DNA from: Anaerolineae bacterium
GTDB lineage: Bacteria; Chloroflexota; Anaerolineae; Aggregatilineales; JAFGMM01
Direction of reading: 5' to 3'
Assembly: GCA_027494055.1 (NCBI GenBank)
Contig: JAOSJO010000028.1
Coordinates: forward strand, 85,063-149,062
Length of the DNA: 64,000 nt
Shown: one piece after another, positions 39,216-47,661 of the stretch
Numbering within the stretch: the first letter of the stretch is position 1
Layout: each line of letters begins with the position of its first letter
Program-made: the position numbers and the translations under genes
Notes under the pieces: generated by a model
What the model was told of the DNA's origin: nothing
The model's database searches: none
Seen by the model: the letters and a program-made list of their open reading frames with translations, nothing else

Positions 39216-39722
39216 ATGGCGTCTGGCGAAGCGGCGTATCCGATCCTTCCGGCGACGTGGCGCGACCTGTGGGCCGTGCGCCGCCTTGAGCGCGCGGCTT
39301 TCGGCCCTGACGCCTACCCCTGGTACGAAATCCTGGGGCTGCTGACCTTCCCCGGTGTGGTGAACCTCAAAGCCGTGGACGACGCCAACAAGCTGATCGG
39401 CTACATCGCCGGCGACCCGCGCCCGACAGAGCAGTTGTCGTGGATCGTGACCATCGCGGTGTACCCCGCGCACCAGCGGCGCGGCATTGGCCGCCGCCTG
39501 CTGCGCGCGTGCGAGGCGGCGCTGCCCCCCTTCGACCTGCGCCTGACGGTGCGGGACAGCAACACCGGCGCGATCCGGCTCTACGAGCAGTGCGGCTACC
39601 GCGTGCTGTCGCGGTGGCCGGGCTACTACCGCGACGGAGAAGACGGCCTCATCATGGCGAAGCCGGCGGGCCAGGAGCGCGCAGCGATATCCCTGACGGG
39701 CGCGCGGCAAGGGGGAATGTGA
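39216..39722 (+). CDS. GNAT N-acetyltransferase, RimI-like
   Basis: This 168-residue acetyltransferase has the acetyl-CoA binding motif QRRGIGRRLLRACEAAL near residue 90 and a C-terminal RDSNTGAIRLYEQCGYRVLSRWPGYY, the RimI-type pattern of NxxAIxLYexxGF followed by GYY. Members acetylate N-termini of proteins such as ribosomal S18, or small molecules. The substrate here is unknown. The stop overlaps the GTG start of rsgA, indicating co-translation with that ribosome-assembly GTPase and making a ribosomal target attractive but unproven. Confidence 0.85.
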   Translation: MASGEAAYPILPATWRDLWAVRRLERAAFGPDAYPWYEILGLLTFPGVVNLKAVDDANKLIGYIAGDPRPTEQLSWIVTIAVYPAHQRRGIGRRLLRACEAALPPFDLRLTVRDSNTGAIRLYEQCGYRVLSRWPGYYRDGEDGLIMAKPAGQERAAISLTGARQGGM

Positions 39723-40708
39723 AGTTGACCGACCGGCGGGAGGGCCTTGTAATCAAGACGCAGAGCGGTTTCTTCACGGTACAGACCGACCAGGGGCCGG
39801 TCGTGTGCGAGCTGCGCGGGCGCTTGAAAGAGGAATACCGCCGGCGCAAAGCGCTGGAGGAAGTCTGGACCGACATCTGCACCATCGGCGACCGGGTCAG
39901 GATCAGCGTGGGGTCGTCCGGCGTGGGTCTGATCGACGCGGTGCTCCCGCGCGTGCGGGCGCTCTCGCGCGCCGCGCCGTCGCCGCAGGGGCGGGGCTAT
40001 AACCCGCTCGACCGCGAGCAGGTCATCATCGCCAACCCCGACCAGGCGATCTTCGTGTTCAGCATCGCCGACCCCGCACCCAGCCTGCGCAAGCTGGACC
40101 GGCTGCTGGTCGCCGCCGAGGCGGCGCAGATTCCGTCGATTGTGATCTCCGCGAACAAGCTCGACCTGGTGGACGAGGACGAGGCGCGCGAGGTCTTTGG
40201 CCTGTATGAGGACATCGGCTACCCGGTGCTGTACACCAGCGCGGTGACGGACGCCGGCGTCGATGAACTGCGCGTGGTCCTGACAGGGAAGGTATCGGTG
40301 CTGGCGGGGTCGTCAGGCGTGGGGAAGAGCAGCCTGCTCAACGCGGTGCAGCCGGGGCTGGGGCTGGCGGTCAAGCAGGTCAGCGCCGCCACCACAAAGG
40401 GCCGCCACACCACGCGGCACAGCGAGCTTTTCGCGCTCCAGGGCGGCGGCTACGTGGCGGACACGCCCGGCATCCGCTCCATTGCGCTGTGGAACGTCGA
40501 GCCGCAGGAGCTTGACGGCTACTTCGTCGAGATGCGGCCCTACATCGGGCGGTGCCAGTTCTCGGACTGCACGCACTTCGACGAGCCGGGGTGCGCCATC
40601 GTCGAGGCGGTTGAAGACAACACCATCACCTTCGAGCGCTATGAGAGCTACCTGCGGCTGCGCGAGGAGATCGAAGAGCTTTATTGGGCGACAGATTCCC
40701 GGAGCTAG
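39719..40708 (+). CDS. rsgA: Ribosome small-subunit biogenesis GTPase RsgA
   Basis: This 329-residue circularly permuted GTPase matures the 30S subunit by displacing assembly factors from the decoding region. An N-terminal OB-fold (TQSGFFTVQTDQGPVVCELR) precedes motifs in the permuted order NKLD (G4), GSSGVGKSSL (G1) and DTPG (G3), then a C-terminal zinc knuckle (CQFSDCTHFDEPGCAI). GTG at 39719 overlaps the GNAT stop and has a G-rich ribosome binding site. Longer upstream reading frames lack family similarity. The frame is unbroken. Confidence 0.95.
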   Translation: MKLTDRREGLVIKTQSGFFTVQTDQGPVVCELRGRLKEEYRRRKALEEVWTDICTIGDRVRISVGSSGVGLIDAVLPRVRALSRAAPSPQGRGYNPLDREQVIIANPDQAIFVFSIADPAPSLRKLDRLLVAAEAAQIPSIVISANKLDLVDEDEAREVFGLYEDIGYPVLYTSAVTDAGVDELRVVLTGKVSVLAGSSGVGKSSLLNAVQPGLGLAVKQVSAATTKGRHTTRHSELFALQGGGYVADTPGIRSIALWNVEPQELDGYFVEMRPYIGRCQFSDCTHFDEPGCAIVEAVEDNTITFERYESYLRLREEIEELYWATDSRS

Positions 40709-40719
40709 CGGCGGGCGGC

Positions 40720-40757
40720 GGGTGCATTTCACGTTGGGGGCGCGCTTGTGGTCCGCG
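40720..40757. repeat. Dispersed 38-bp repeat, copy 1
   Basis: CGGGTGCATTTCA, TTGGGGGC and GCTTGTGGTCCGC are shared in the same order with 62050-62086. In both places a different palindromic element follows 40-60 bp downstream. Confidence 0.6.
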
Positions 40758-40794
40758 AATCGTATCGGTTCACTTCCCCCACCTGCTCTCCCAC

Positions 40795-40822
40795 GTAGGG
40801 GCAAGGCATGCCTTGCCCCTAC
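40795..40822. repeat. Perfect 28-bp GTAGGGGC palindrome
   Basis: GTAGGGGCAAGGCA and its exact complement make a 28-bp perfect palindrome, the cleanest copy of the family in this window. It lies in the 281-bp gap between rsgA and the KDSR-like gene. Confidence 0.8.
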
Positions 40823-40989
40823 TGGATTGTGTTGATTGGCCCCTGGAAGTTTCGTTTGCCTATCCTTCCCTGAACACAATAAGGGGAGGGATGAGGGGAA
40901 TGTGAATGTGTACCGCGAATGCACTGTCTCTTCTGCCTCGCCTCCCGGCGTAAGGCACGGGAAGGCCGGCATCCAATTCTGAGCGTCCT

Positions 40990-41860
40990 GTGAGAGACTT
41001 TGCGGACATCCATGCGTTTGTTACCGGCGCGTCGAGCGGGATCGGGCGCGCGCTGGCGGTGGCGTTGGCGGCGCACGGCGCGCACGTTCACATTGCCGCG
41101 CGGCGCGAAGGCCCGCTCGCCGAGGCGTGCGCCCAGGTCGAGCAGGCGCGCCGGCATCCCGGCCAGCACTGCACCGCGCACCCGCTCGACGTCGCCGACG
41201 AGGCGCGGGTCAGGGCCGTCTTCGACGCGCTTGCCGCGCAGGGCATGGCCCCGCAACTGGTCGTCAACAGCGCCGGGGTGGTCGCGCAGCAGTTGGCGCT
41301 CGACCCGTCGGTGACGCACCGCCCCGGCTATTTCGACGTGACGCCGGCGGAAGTGTATCGCCAACTGATTGCGGTAAACTATCTGGGTGCGGTGCACGTG
41401 TGCCAGGCCGCCGCGCCGCACCTGCGCCGGGGCGCGCACATCGTCAACGTGGCGAGCGGGGCGGTGTTCCTGCCGTTGCCCGGCTACGCGGCCTACGTCG
41501 GCTCCAAGAGCGCGCTGGCCGGGTTCACCGAGGTCCTGCGCCACGAGATGCGCCCGCGCGGCGTGCGCGTGTCGCTGGCCTATCCGGAGGACACAGACAC
41601 GCCACAGCTCCACGCCGAGCGCGCGACCCGCGCGCCGGAGGTCAACGCGGTCGCCGGCCTGTCTTCGGTGATGAGCGCGGAGCGCGCCGCGCACCTGATC
41701 CTGCGCGGGGTGCGCCGGGGCGCGTTTCACATCCCGCTAGGGGACGGACAGCGCCGTCATCTTCCGGCTGCTGCGCCCGCTGGAGTGGGCCAAGTTCCTC
41801 ATCCTGGACGCGCTGCTGGCGCGCGCGCGGCGGCGTGAGGCGCAATCGACAGACAGGTGA
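40990..41860 (+). CDS. 3-ketosphinganine reductase-like SDR (one frameshift)
   Basis: This 289-residue SDR after correction has the cofactor motif TGASSGIGRALAVAL, NSAGVV, catalytic YVGSK near residue 175, and the segment AYPEDTDTPQL, which matches the PxDTDTP hallmark of eukaryotic and bacterial 3-ketodihydrosphingosine reductases. The C-terminus becomes hydrophobic (AVIFRLLRPLEWAKFLILDA) once an extra G near 41732-41735 is removed, giving the membrane-associated tail expected for a lipid enzyme. GTG start at 40990. No serine palmitoyltransferase is in the window, so a role in sphingoid-base synthesis is suggested but unconfirmed. Other lipid ketones are possible. Confidence 0.8.
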
Positions 41861-41867
41861 GAGGCGT

Positions 41868-42534
41868 ATGGGCGAAGAACTGAACACCCGCAAACGGCGC
41901 GACTGGAGCGCAATGGTCGGCCCGCTGTTCCCCTTCTTGATCGTGGGCGTCGTCCTGTTCGTCGCGCTGTGCCTGCTGGTGAGCGCGGTGCTCGTCACCA
42001 CCCCGCCGGGGGCGACGCCGACGCCAGGCCTGCCGCTGGCGCAGGCCCGCGAAACCGCCACCGCGCAGGCTTCCGCCACGCGCTACGCGCAGACGCAACA
42101 GGCGACCCTGCCGACGCGCCTCCCCACGCTGCACAGCCCAAGCCCGCTGCCGACCGCCACCCCCGCTCCCTGACGCCGCCGCCTACCCGTTCGCGCTCCG
42201 CGACAGCGCAGTTAACTACGAGCGGTATGTCGGCGGGTGCGACTGGCTAGGCGTGGCCGGCGATGTCGCGAGCACCGGCGATGACCCGCTGGAGGGCGTG
42301 CGCGTGCGCGTGACCGGCGAGCGCTTAGAGGCCGAGGTCCTGAGCGGTTCGAACGACAGTTTCGGCGCGGCAGGCTGGCAGGTGCAGCTCGCTGACGCGC
42401 CGGTGGCGGCGCGATTCCAGGTCCAGCTGGTGGACGAAGCCGGCGAGGCGCTCTCGCCGGCCGTCATCTTCGAGACGCGCGACACGTGCGCCGAGAACCT
42501 GGTGGTGGTCCGTTTCTTGCAGCGCAATTCATAG
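41868..42534 (+). CDS. Single-pass exported protein with Pro/Thr linker (one frameshift)
   Basis: This 221-residue protein after correction has a basic N-terminus, one membrane helix (FPFLIVGVVLFVALCLLVSA), a Thr/Pro/Ala-rich linker (TTPPGATPTPGLPLAQAR), and an extracytoplasmic domain beginning AYPFALRDSAVNYERYVGGC. That domain contains two cysteines that could pair and an immunoglobulin-like pattern (DPLEGVRVRVTGERLEAEVL). Removing one C near 42169 joins linker and domain; without it the protein ends at TATPAP. I do not recognise the family. It lies 7 bp after the KDSR-like gene. Confidence 0.65.
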
Positions 42535-42649
42535 GGGAGGCCGGCGGACGGCCTACAGACCCGGCGCAACCTTGTTGAAAAGTTGCATCTAAACTCAACC
42601 GGTTGTACAGTTTGATGGTGGGTGCGCGTTCCGGGAGGTGGAGACGACC

Positions 42650-43430
42650 ATGATGATGAAAAAAATGGGGCTGGCTGATGCTGTGCCTGATCGCCGTTCT
42701 GGCCGTTGGGTGTTTCCGGCCGGCTTCGACCGACCCACAGCAGCCGACCATCGGCAGCGACCGCACGCAGCCGACGGAGGCGGACGTCACCGCGCCGGCG
42801 AGTGCGACGCCGCCGCCGACCACCTCACCGCCGCCCGGCCAGCCGACGATGCTGCCGATTGCCGCCACCGCGACGGCGCTCGTGGCAACCTCCGAGGCCG
42901 GCGGAACGCCCATGCCCACGCAACCGCCTGGTTCGGGCGGATCCGAATCCGAGAGCGCCGCCCCGCAGCCCGGCCAGCCCGGTGGCACACCCACGCCGGC
43001 TGACGCGACCCCGCTCTACACGCCGACCCAGTTCCTCGTCGGGCCGGCGGCTGGGGATTGCATCCACGAGGTCCAGGCCGGCGAGACGCTCTTCACCCTC
43101 GCGCAGACGTGGGGGACCACGGTGGACGAGATCGCAACACTGAACAACATCGCCAACCCGAACGCGGTCGCGGCTGGCACCGAGCTTCGGATACCCGGCT
43201 GCGCGGACGGGGAGCTGGTTGGTGGCGAACAACCCTCAGAGCCGGCGGGCGGCGAACCCACACAGCCGGCGGGCGGTGGCGGGCAGACCTACGTCGTCCA
43301 GGCCGGCGATACGGTGTTCGGGATCGCGCGCCGGTTTGGAGTCACGGCGCAGGCCATCATCGACGCCAACCCGGCCCTGCAGGCCAACCCCGATCAGCTA
43401 AGCGTGGGCCAGGAGTTAATCATCCCGTAG
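42650..43430 (+). CDS. LysM-domain lipoprotein (one frameshift in an A7 run)
   Basis: This 259-residue exported lipoprotein after correction reads MMMKKWGWLMLCLIAVLAVG-C once one A is removed from the A7 run at 42659-42665. That gives a classic signal peptide with lipobox LAVGC. A long Thr/Pro/Ala-rich linker follows, then two LysM domains (HEVQAGETLFTLAQTWGTTV and YVVQAGDTVFGIARRFGVTA) separated by a Gly/Pro spacer. LysM binds peptidoglycan or chitin-like glycans, so the protein probably tethers to the cell wall. GGAGG lies 11 bp before the first ATG. As sequenced, the signal peptide and the rest are out of frame. Confidence 0.83.
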
Positions 43431-43459
43431 GGCGCACTTACATAGCGCGTTGTCATCTT

Positions 43460-43490
43460 GCCGGCGTCCTGCCTGTCTCAGGACGCCGGC
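43460..43490. terminator. Perfect 12-bp stem hairpin after the LysM gene
   Basis: GCCGGCGTCCTG and CAGGACGCCGGC pair perfectly around a 7-bp loop, 30 bp after the stop. No T run follows. It may stabilise or end the message. Confidence 0.55.
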
Positions 43491-43595
43491 GCTGCACATT
43501 CGACGCCCGGAGCGGACCGCCAGAGCGCGGCAGGGTTGAGGGCGTGCGGCGGGAAAGCGGACGGCGGGCGCTGCGTGGAAGTCAGGCACAAACAC

Positions 43596-43624
43596 TTTAC
43601 AAAATGCATCGCCTGTGATATATT
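43596..43624 (+). promoter_or_regulatory. Promoter of greA
   Basis: TTTACA at 43596-43601 and TATATT at 43619-43624 are 17 bp apart. Transcription would start near 43631, leaving a leader of about 150 nt before greA. That leader includes a small GCCGGG/CCCGGC hairpin. Confidence 0.65.
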
Positions 43625-43781
43625 GTGCACGCTTCATAATGAGTGACTGGCGGTGCCGGGTTTGTCCCGGCGTTCTTATTACGAGGGGGATCGCCCATGC
43701 GGGCGGTCCTTCGTGTCACAGAAGCCTGCGGTCGCGCGGAGGGCGCGCCGTTGCAGGTTCGGCAGATCGGTAGGGAGAAGC

Positions 43782-44261
43782 ATGAGCGACCAAGACCAAG
43801 TGGTTTATGTTACTTCAGACGGCCTGAAGGAATTGGAGGAGCGCCTGGAGTATTTCCGGAACGTCCGTCGCCGCGAGGTCGCCGAGCGCCTGCGTCTCGC
43901 CCTTGAGGAGGGCGGCGAGCTGGTCGAAAACGCCGAATACGAGGACGCCAAGAACGAACAGGCATTTGTCGAAGGCGAGATTCTGCGCCTTGAGACCATG
44001 CTCAGCAACGCACAGGTGATCGAGTTAAACGGCGAGCGCGAGATCGTCACCCTCGGCGCGCGCGTGACGGTGATCGAAGAGGGTTACGACGAAGAAGAGA
44101 CGTACACGGTGGTTGGCGCGGCGGAAGCCAATCCCGGCGAAGGCCGCATCTCCAACGCCAGCCCGATGGGCAAGGCGTTGATAGGGCACAAAGTCGGTGA
44201 TAAAGTTACCGTCAACGCACCGGACGGGCATTTCGTCGTGACCATCAAGGCGATTTCATAG
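43782..44261 (+). CDS. greA: Transcription elongation factor GreA
   Basis: This 159-residue GreA rescues backtracked RNA polymerase by stimulating cleavage of the transcript. The N-terminal coiled coil carries the acidic tip in ENAEYEDAKNEQAFVEGEI, and the C-terminal FKBP-like domain ends SPMGKALIGHKVGDKVTVNA. ATG at 43782 is preceded by GGGAGAAG. Longer in-frame starts from 43653 would add a Cys/Arg-rich extension not found in GreA. It has its own promoter and a strong terminator, so it is probably a single-gene transcript. Confidence 0.96.
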   Translation: MSDQDQVVYVTSDGLKELEERLEYFRNVRRREVAERLRLALEEGGELVENAEYEDAKNEQAFVEGEILRLETMLSNAQVIELNGEREIVTLGARVTVIEEGYDEEETYTVVGAAEANPGEGRISNASPMGKALIGHKVGDKVTVNAPDGHFVVTIKAIS

Positions 44262-44281
44262 GCATAAGTCGGCAGGTCTGC

Positions 44282-44320
44282 GCCCGCGCCGGGCACCTGT
44301 CCGGCGCGGGCTTTTCTTTT
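44282..44320 (+). terminator. Intrinsic terminator of greA
   Basis: GCCCGCGCCGG and CCGGCGCGGGC form an 11-bp GC stem with an 8-bp loop, followed by TTTTCTTTT. It is the clearest rho-independent terminator in the window. Confidence 0.9.
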
Positions 44321-44375
44321 GCCGCTGTGACCGGCGGCACCATGAGACAGCGCATCAAGGGGGCCAAAGAAAACG

Positions 44376-45914
44376 ATGACGTGGGAACCAGGCAACCAGG
44401 TCGAAGCCGAGCGGCTCGAAAAGCTCCAGCGCCTGCGCGATGATGGCGTCGATCCCTACCCCAACCGCGTGCAGCGTACCCACACGACCGCCGAGGCGGT
44501 CGCGGCCTTCGAAGCGGCGGAGGCCAGCGGCGCAGACCCACCGGTGGTGACGGTCTGCGGGCGCATCGTGCGGCGCAACATCAAGGGGCGCGCCTCGTTC
44601 ATGCACATCGAAGACGGCGCGGGCCGGGTGCAGCTCTTCCTCCGGCAGGATAACCTCGGCGACGCGGTGTACGACCAGGTCAAAGAGAAGGCGCTGGCCC
44701 TGGGCGACTTCGTGCAGGCGCGCGGCCCGATGATGCGCACGCGCGCCGGCGAGGTCAGCGTGATGGCGACCGAGCTGGCGCTGCTGGCGAAGGCGCTCAG
44801 CCCGCTGCCGGTGATCAAGGAACAGGTGAGCGAGGAGGGCGTCCGGCGCTTTGGCGCGTTCACCGACCCGGAGGAGCGCTACCGCCAGCGCTACGCCGAC
44901 CTGGCGGTCAACCCCGACGTGCGCGAGGTCTTCCGCACGCGGGCGCGCACCGTCGCGGCGATCCGCCGCTTCCTCGATGACGAGGGCTTCCTGGAGGTCG
45001 AAACACCCATCCTCCAGCCGCTCTACGGCGGCGCGGCGGCGCGGCCTTTCATCACGCACCACAACCAGCTACACCAGGACCTTTACCTGCGCATCAGCTT
45101 CGAGCTTTACCTCAAGCGCCTGCTGGTGGGGATGTACGACGCGGTGTACGAGATCGGGCGCGACTTCCGCAACGAGGGCGTGGACCGCAAGCACAACCCG
45201 GAGTTCACCCAGGTCGAGTTCTACAAGGCCTACATCGACTATGAGGGCGTGATGGACCTGGCCGAGCGGCTTGTGTCAGGCGTCGCGGCGCAGGTGACCG
45301 GCAGCACGCGCATCGTCTTCCAGGGGCACGAGATCGAGCTGGCCCCGCCGTGGCAGCGTGTGACGCTGCGCGCCGCGATCCGCGAGCGCACCGGGGTCGA
45401 TTACGCGGCCCACCCCGACGCCGCGTCGCTGCGGGCGGCGATGCGCGCCGCCGGCCTGGAACCCGGCGACGACGCCACCTGGGGCCGGCTGGTGGACGAC
45501 ATGCTTGGCGATTACGTGGAGCCACACCTGATCCAGCCGACGTTCGTCATCGACTATCCGCGCGACATCTCGCCGCTGGCGAAAGCCAAGCCCGGCAGCC
45601 CGAACCTGGTGGAGCGTTTCGAGTTCTTTATCGGCGGCCTGGAGATGGGCAACGCCTTCACCGAGATAAACGACCCGCTCGACCAGGAGCAGCGCTTCCT
45701 GGAGATGGGCCGGCTGTACGCGGCGGACGACGAGGAGGCGCACCCGGTCGATGAGGACTACCTGCGCGCGATGCGCTACGGGATGCCACCCAACGGGGGG
45801 TTCGGCATGGGCGTGGACCGTCTCGTGATGCTGCTCACCGACCAGCCCAACATCCGGGAGGTGATCCTCTTCCCGCACTTGCGCGACCCGGACCGGGACG
45901 GGGCGGAAAGCTAG
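44376..45914 (+). CDS. lysS: Lysyl-tRNA synthetase, class II
   Basis: This 512-residue class II enzyme attaches lysine to tRNA-Lys. The N-terminal OB-fold anticodon-binding domain (VTVCGRIVRRNIKGRASFMH) is followed by the catalytic domain: motif 2 FRNEGVDRKHNPEFTQVEFY near 270, and motif 3 GFGMGVDRLVMLLTD near 485. Length is normal and the frame is unbroken. ATG 44376 follows the greA terminator by 56 bp. The ribosome binding site is weak. The gene is convergent with a small gene at 45955. Confidence 0.96.
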   Translation: MTWEPGNQVEAERLEKLQRLRDDGVDPYPNRVQRTHTTAEAVAAFEAAEASGADPPVVTVCGRIVRRNIKGRASFMHIEDGAGRVQLFLRQDNLGDAVYDQVKEKALALGDFVQARGPMMRTRAGEVSVMATELALLAKALSPLPVIKEQVSEEGVRRFGAFTDPEERYRQRYADLAVNPDVREVFRTRARTVAAIRRFLDDEGFLEVETPILQPLYGGAAARPFITHHNQLHQDLYLRISFELYLKRLLVGMYDAVYEIGRDFRNEGVDRKHNPEFTQVEFYKAYIDYEGVMDLAERLVSGVAAQVTGSTRIVFQGHEIELAPPWQRVTLRAAIRERTGVDYAAHPDAASLRAAMRAAGLEPGDDATWGRLVDDMLGDYVEPHLIQPTFVIDYPRDISPLAKAKPGSPNLVERFEFFIGGLEMGNAFTEINDPLDQEQRFLEMGRLYAADDEEAHPVDEDYLRAMRYGMPPNGGFGMGVDRLVMLLTDQPNIREVILFPHLRDPDRDGAES

Positions 45915-45954
45915 TAAAGCCTATCGCGCTTGGGGATGTCGCGTCCGGGGGCGG

Positions 45955-46164
45955 TTACCGGCCCGGGTAGAGCGGCGAGGCAGCCTCGGCGCGGGAGGGG
46001 CGCTTCAGGTGTACCTGGCCTTCAGGCCCGATGCCGAACGGCTCCCAGCCCGCCGTGAGCAGCCCCACGAGCGCGCCAGCGTAGTCGGTGACGCGCTCAA
46101 CCCGGTAGCCGTCCGAGCCATAGTAGACGATCTGGTTGGTTTCGACGATGCATAGTTCCCACAT
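45955..46164 (-). CDS. Small DUF4177-like protein
   Basis: This 69-residue protein starts MWELCIVETNQIVYYGSDGY at ATG 46162-46164, with GGGAGA 8-9 bp upstream. The longer frame to 46212 adds an Arg-rich extension without support. The pattern of W near the start, AGALVGLLTAGWEPFGI in the middle and VHLKRP near the end recalls DUF4177 small proteins, whose function is unknown. It lies between lysS and the IS110 remnant. Confidence 0.6.
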   Translation of the reverse strand: MWELCIVETNQIVYYGSDGYRVERVTDYAGALVGLLTAGWEPFGIGPEGQVHLKRPSRAEAASPLYPGR

Positions 46165-46331
46165 GGGCGGGTCTCCCGTCTCCTCCGTGCGCCGGCAGGG
46201 CGGCCGGCGCATCGAGGGCTTCAGTCAGGCGGTCGGGCCGTGTAACCAGACCTCTTCTCATAAGAGGAAAGCTGGGCGAGAGCAGGTTGATTGATCACGA
46301 ATGACACGAATAATAAGAAATCTCCTTAGTG

Positions 46332-46380
46332 ACCCGACGACTGATGTGCTTGGATGAATTTCCCTGGTAATCTCTTCGCA
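46332..46380. repeat. Left copy of the CGACGACTGATG repeat
   Basis: CCCGACGACTGATG is identical to the start of the solo copy at 27498. Similarity then declines (GGTAATCTCTTC against GACAATGCTCTC). It lies 49 bp or more outside the transposase remnant. Confidence 0.5.
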
Positions 46381-46394
46381 GAGTCACGGAATGG

Positions 46395-46470
46395 CTATGC
46401 GCCTATCACAAACCTTGCGATGTAGGGGTCGTAGATGCGGTATTGCCCGTCAAGCGGTCGAAACATAGTG
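46395..46470 (-). other. Short RHS-repeat-like coding remnant
   Basis: The reverse strand reads RPLDGQYRIYDPYIARFV before a stop. This resembles the conserved DxxxGRFxxxD end of RHS/YD-repeat cores (typically ARYYDPYIGRF). Nothing else of an RHS gene remains, so it is probably a scrap of a gene disrupted when the IS110 element arrived. Confidence is low because the match is about 18 residues. Confidence 0.35.
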
Positions 46471-47291
46471 CTTGTCAAAAGGGACCCCCTTGGTGACGAC
46501 GGCGCAGGCAACATGGACAAGCTTGCGTGCTGCCGCGCAGCGGGCCACCTTCGCGGGCTTGCCGCGCGCGCGGAGGCGATCATAGAAGCGCTGGATGGCG
46601 GGGTTGTGTTGCGTCGCCGACAGGGTCGCCATGTAGAGGGCGGTGCGCAGACGGGTGTGGCACGCGGCGCTGAGCCGGTCGCGGCGCGGCTGGCTGCGGC
46701 CTGACTGGTGCGGGAGCGGGGCCAGGCCCGCGTAGGCGGCGAGCTGGCGGTCGAGGTAGGCGAGGGATGGTCTTCGAGGTCGGCCTGCACGTGCGGCGTG
46801 ATGACGGGACATTGGCGCAGGGCGTGGAGGCGGTTGCGTTCCTGGGTGCGCATGTGCACCAGGTCATCCCGGCGCGCCAGCCGTTGGCGCAACTGCTCGT
46901 ACTGCGCCACCGGTGGCGTCCAGGGGGCGGGCTGGAGCAGGATCGCCAGCTCGGTCAGCAGCACCGCGTCGAGCGGGTCGGTCTTGGCGTGGCGCAGCCG
47001 GGTGGCGGCGAAGTGGTGTGCCTGCCGGGGGTTGATGACGCTGACGCTAAAGCCCGCTGCGTGCAGCGCCACCGCCAGCCGCATCCAGTACGTGCCGGTG
47101 GCCTCCACGACCACCAGCGTCTGTGTGGGCGTGTGGCCGGTGGCCGCCAGGCGCGCCTGCAACGTCGCGAAGCCCGCGGGCGTCTGTTGGATGGTGAAGG
47201 GCGCGGCGATCGCGTCGCGCGCGCGCGCGTAGGCCACCGTCGCGCTCGCCGCGGCGATGTCGATGCCCACGAACAAGGTATAGTCGCTCAT
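46450..47291 (-). pseudogene. IS110-family transposase, internally deleted
   Basis: The start at ATG 47291 has GGGAGGG upstream. The N-terminal DEDD nuclease domain is intact: D in FVGIDIAAASATVAY, E in VVVEATGTYWMRLAV, and D/D in RHAKTDPLDAVLLTEL. After QADLEDHPS near 46770 the frame changes, and the remainder (YLDRQLAAYAGLAPLPHQSG, ALYMATLSATQHNPAIQRFY) is the C-terminal Tnp domain with its catalytic serine in HQSG. The intervening part, which normally carries the helix-hairpin-helix, is missing, and the total is about 280 residues against about 340-400 usual. Single-base repair cannot restore it, so this is a real pseudogene. Confidence 0.8.
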
Positions 47292-47496
47292 GAGATCCCT
47301 CCCGGCACTGCAATCGGGTATAATCCCGTCGGGCAGGCGCACCCTTACCTCGTCGCTATGCGTGGTCTGTGCCACTCCATGCGGTTGAGGGTTGGGCCTG
47401 CCTCTACGGTGCTGGGGGCCTGTCTACACATCGCGGTCTATGCCGCCAGGGGGCAAAGCGGCCTCACCAGCACCTTCGGGCATACCCGGATTATAT

Positions 47497-47625
47497 GAGG
47501 GGCGAACCGCCGGTTCGCCCCTACCACCAGACAGGGCGGGATGAGGATAGAGCGTGCTGTGCCGCTACGGGCGTTCAAGAGAGCATTGCCAGTGTAATTG
47601 TTCAAAATCCATCAGTCGCGGGGAT
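47497..47625. repeat. About 130-bp dispersed repeat, inverted copy
   Basis: Read on the reverse strand it begins CGCGACTGATGGATTTTGAA, continues AATGCTCTCTTGAACGCCC and ends in a GGGGCGAACCG palindrome (47497-47524). Order and spacing match the solo copy at 27498-27628. Confidence 0.65.
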
Positions 47626-47661
47626 CAGAATGTGAACAAATCCGTGACGCAGGCGGCGGCG

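Larger units (their letters stand above)
46332..47625 (-). mobile_element. Degraded IS110-type element between inverted repeats
   Basis: The element is defined by a broken IS110-family transposase gene and by related sequences in opposite orientation at its sides (46332-46380 and 47550-47625, both with CCGACGACTGATG-like outer ends). IS110 elements normally lack terminal inverted repeats, so these flanks may be older dispersed repeats into which the element moved. No intact target-site structure could be recognised. Confidence 0.5.

Noticed and set aside
42659..42665. Programmed frameshift at the A7 run as a firm claim
   Set aside because: The window is full of homopolymer errors, so error is the default. 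It is kept only as a low-interest finding.
21684..47524. Palindromic repeats as a CRISPR array
   Set aside because: Copies are far apart, with no regular spacers and no cas genes.
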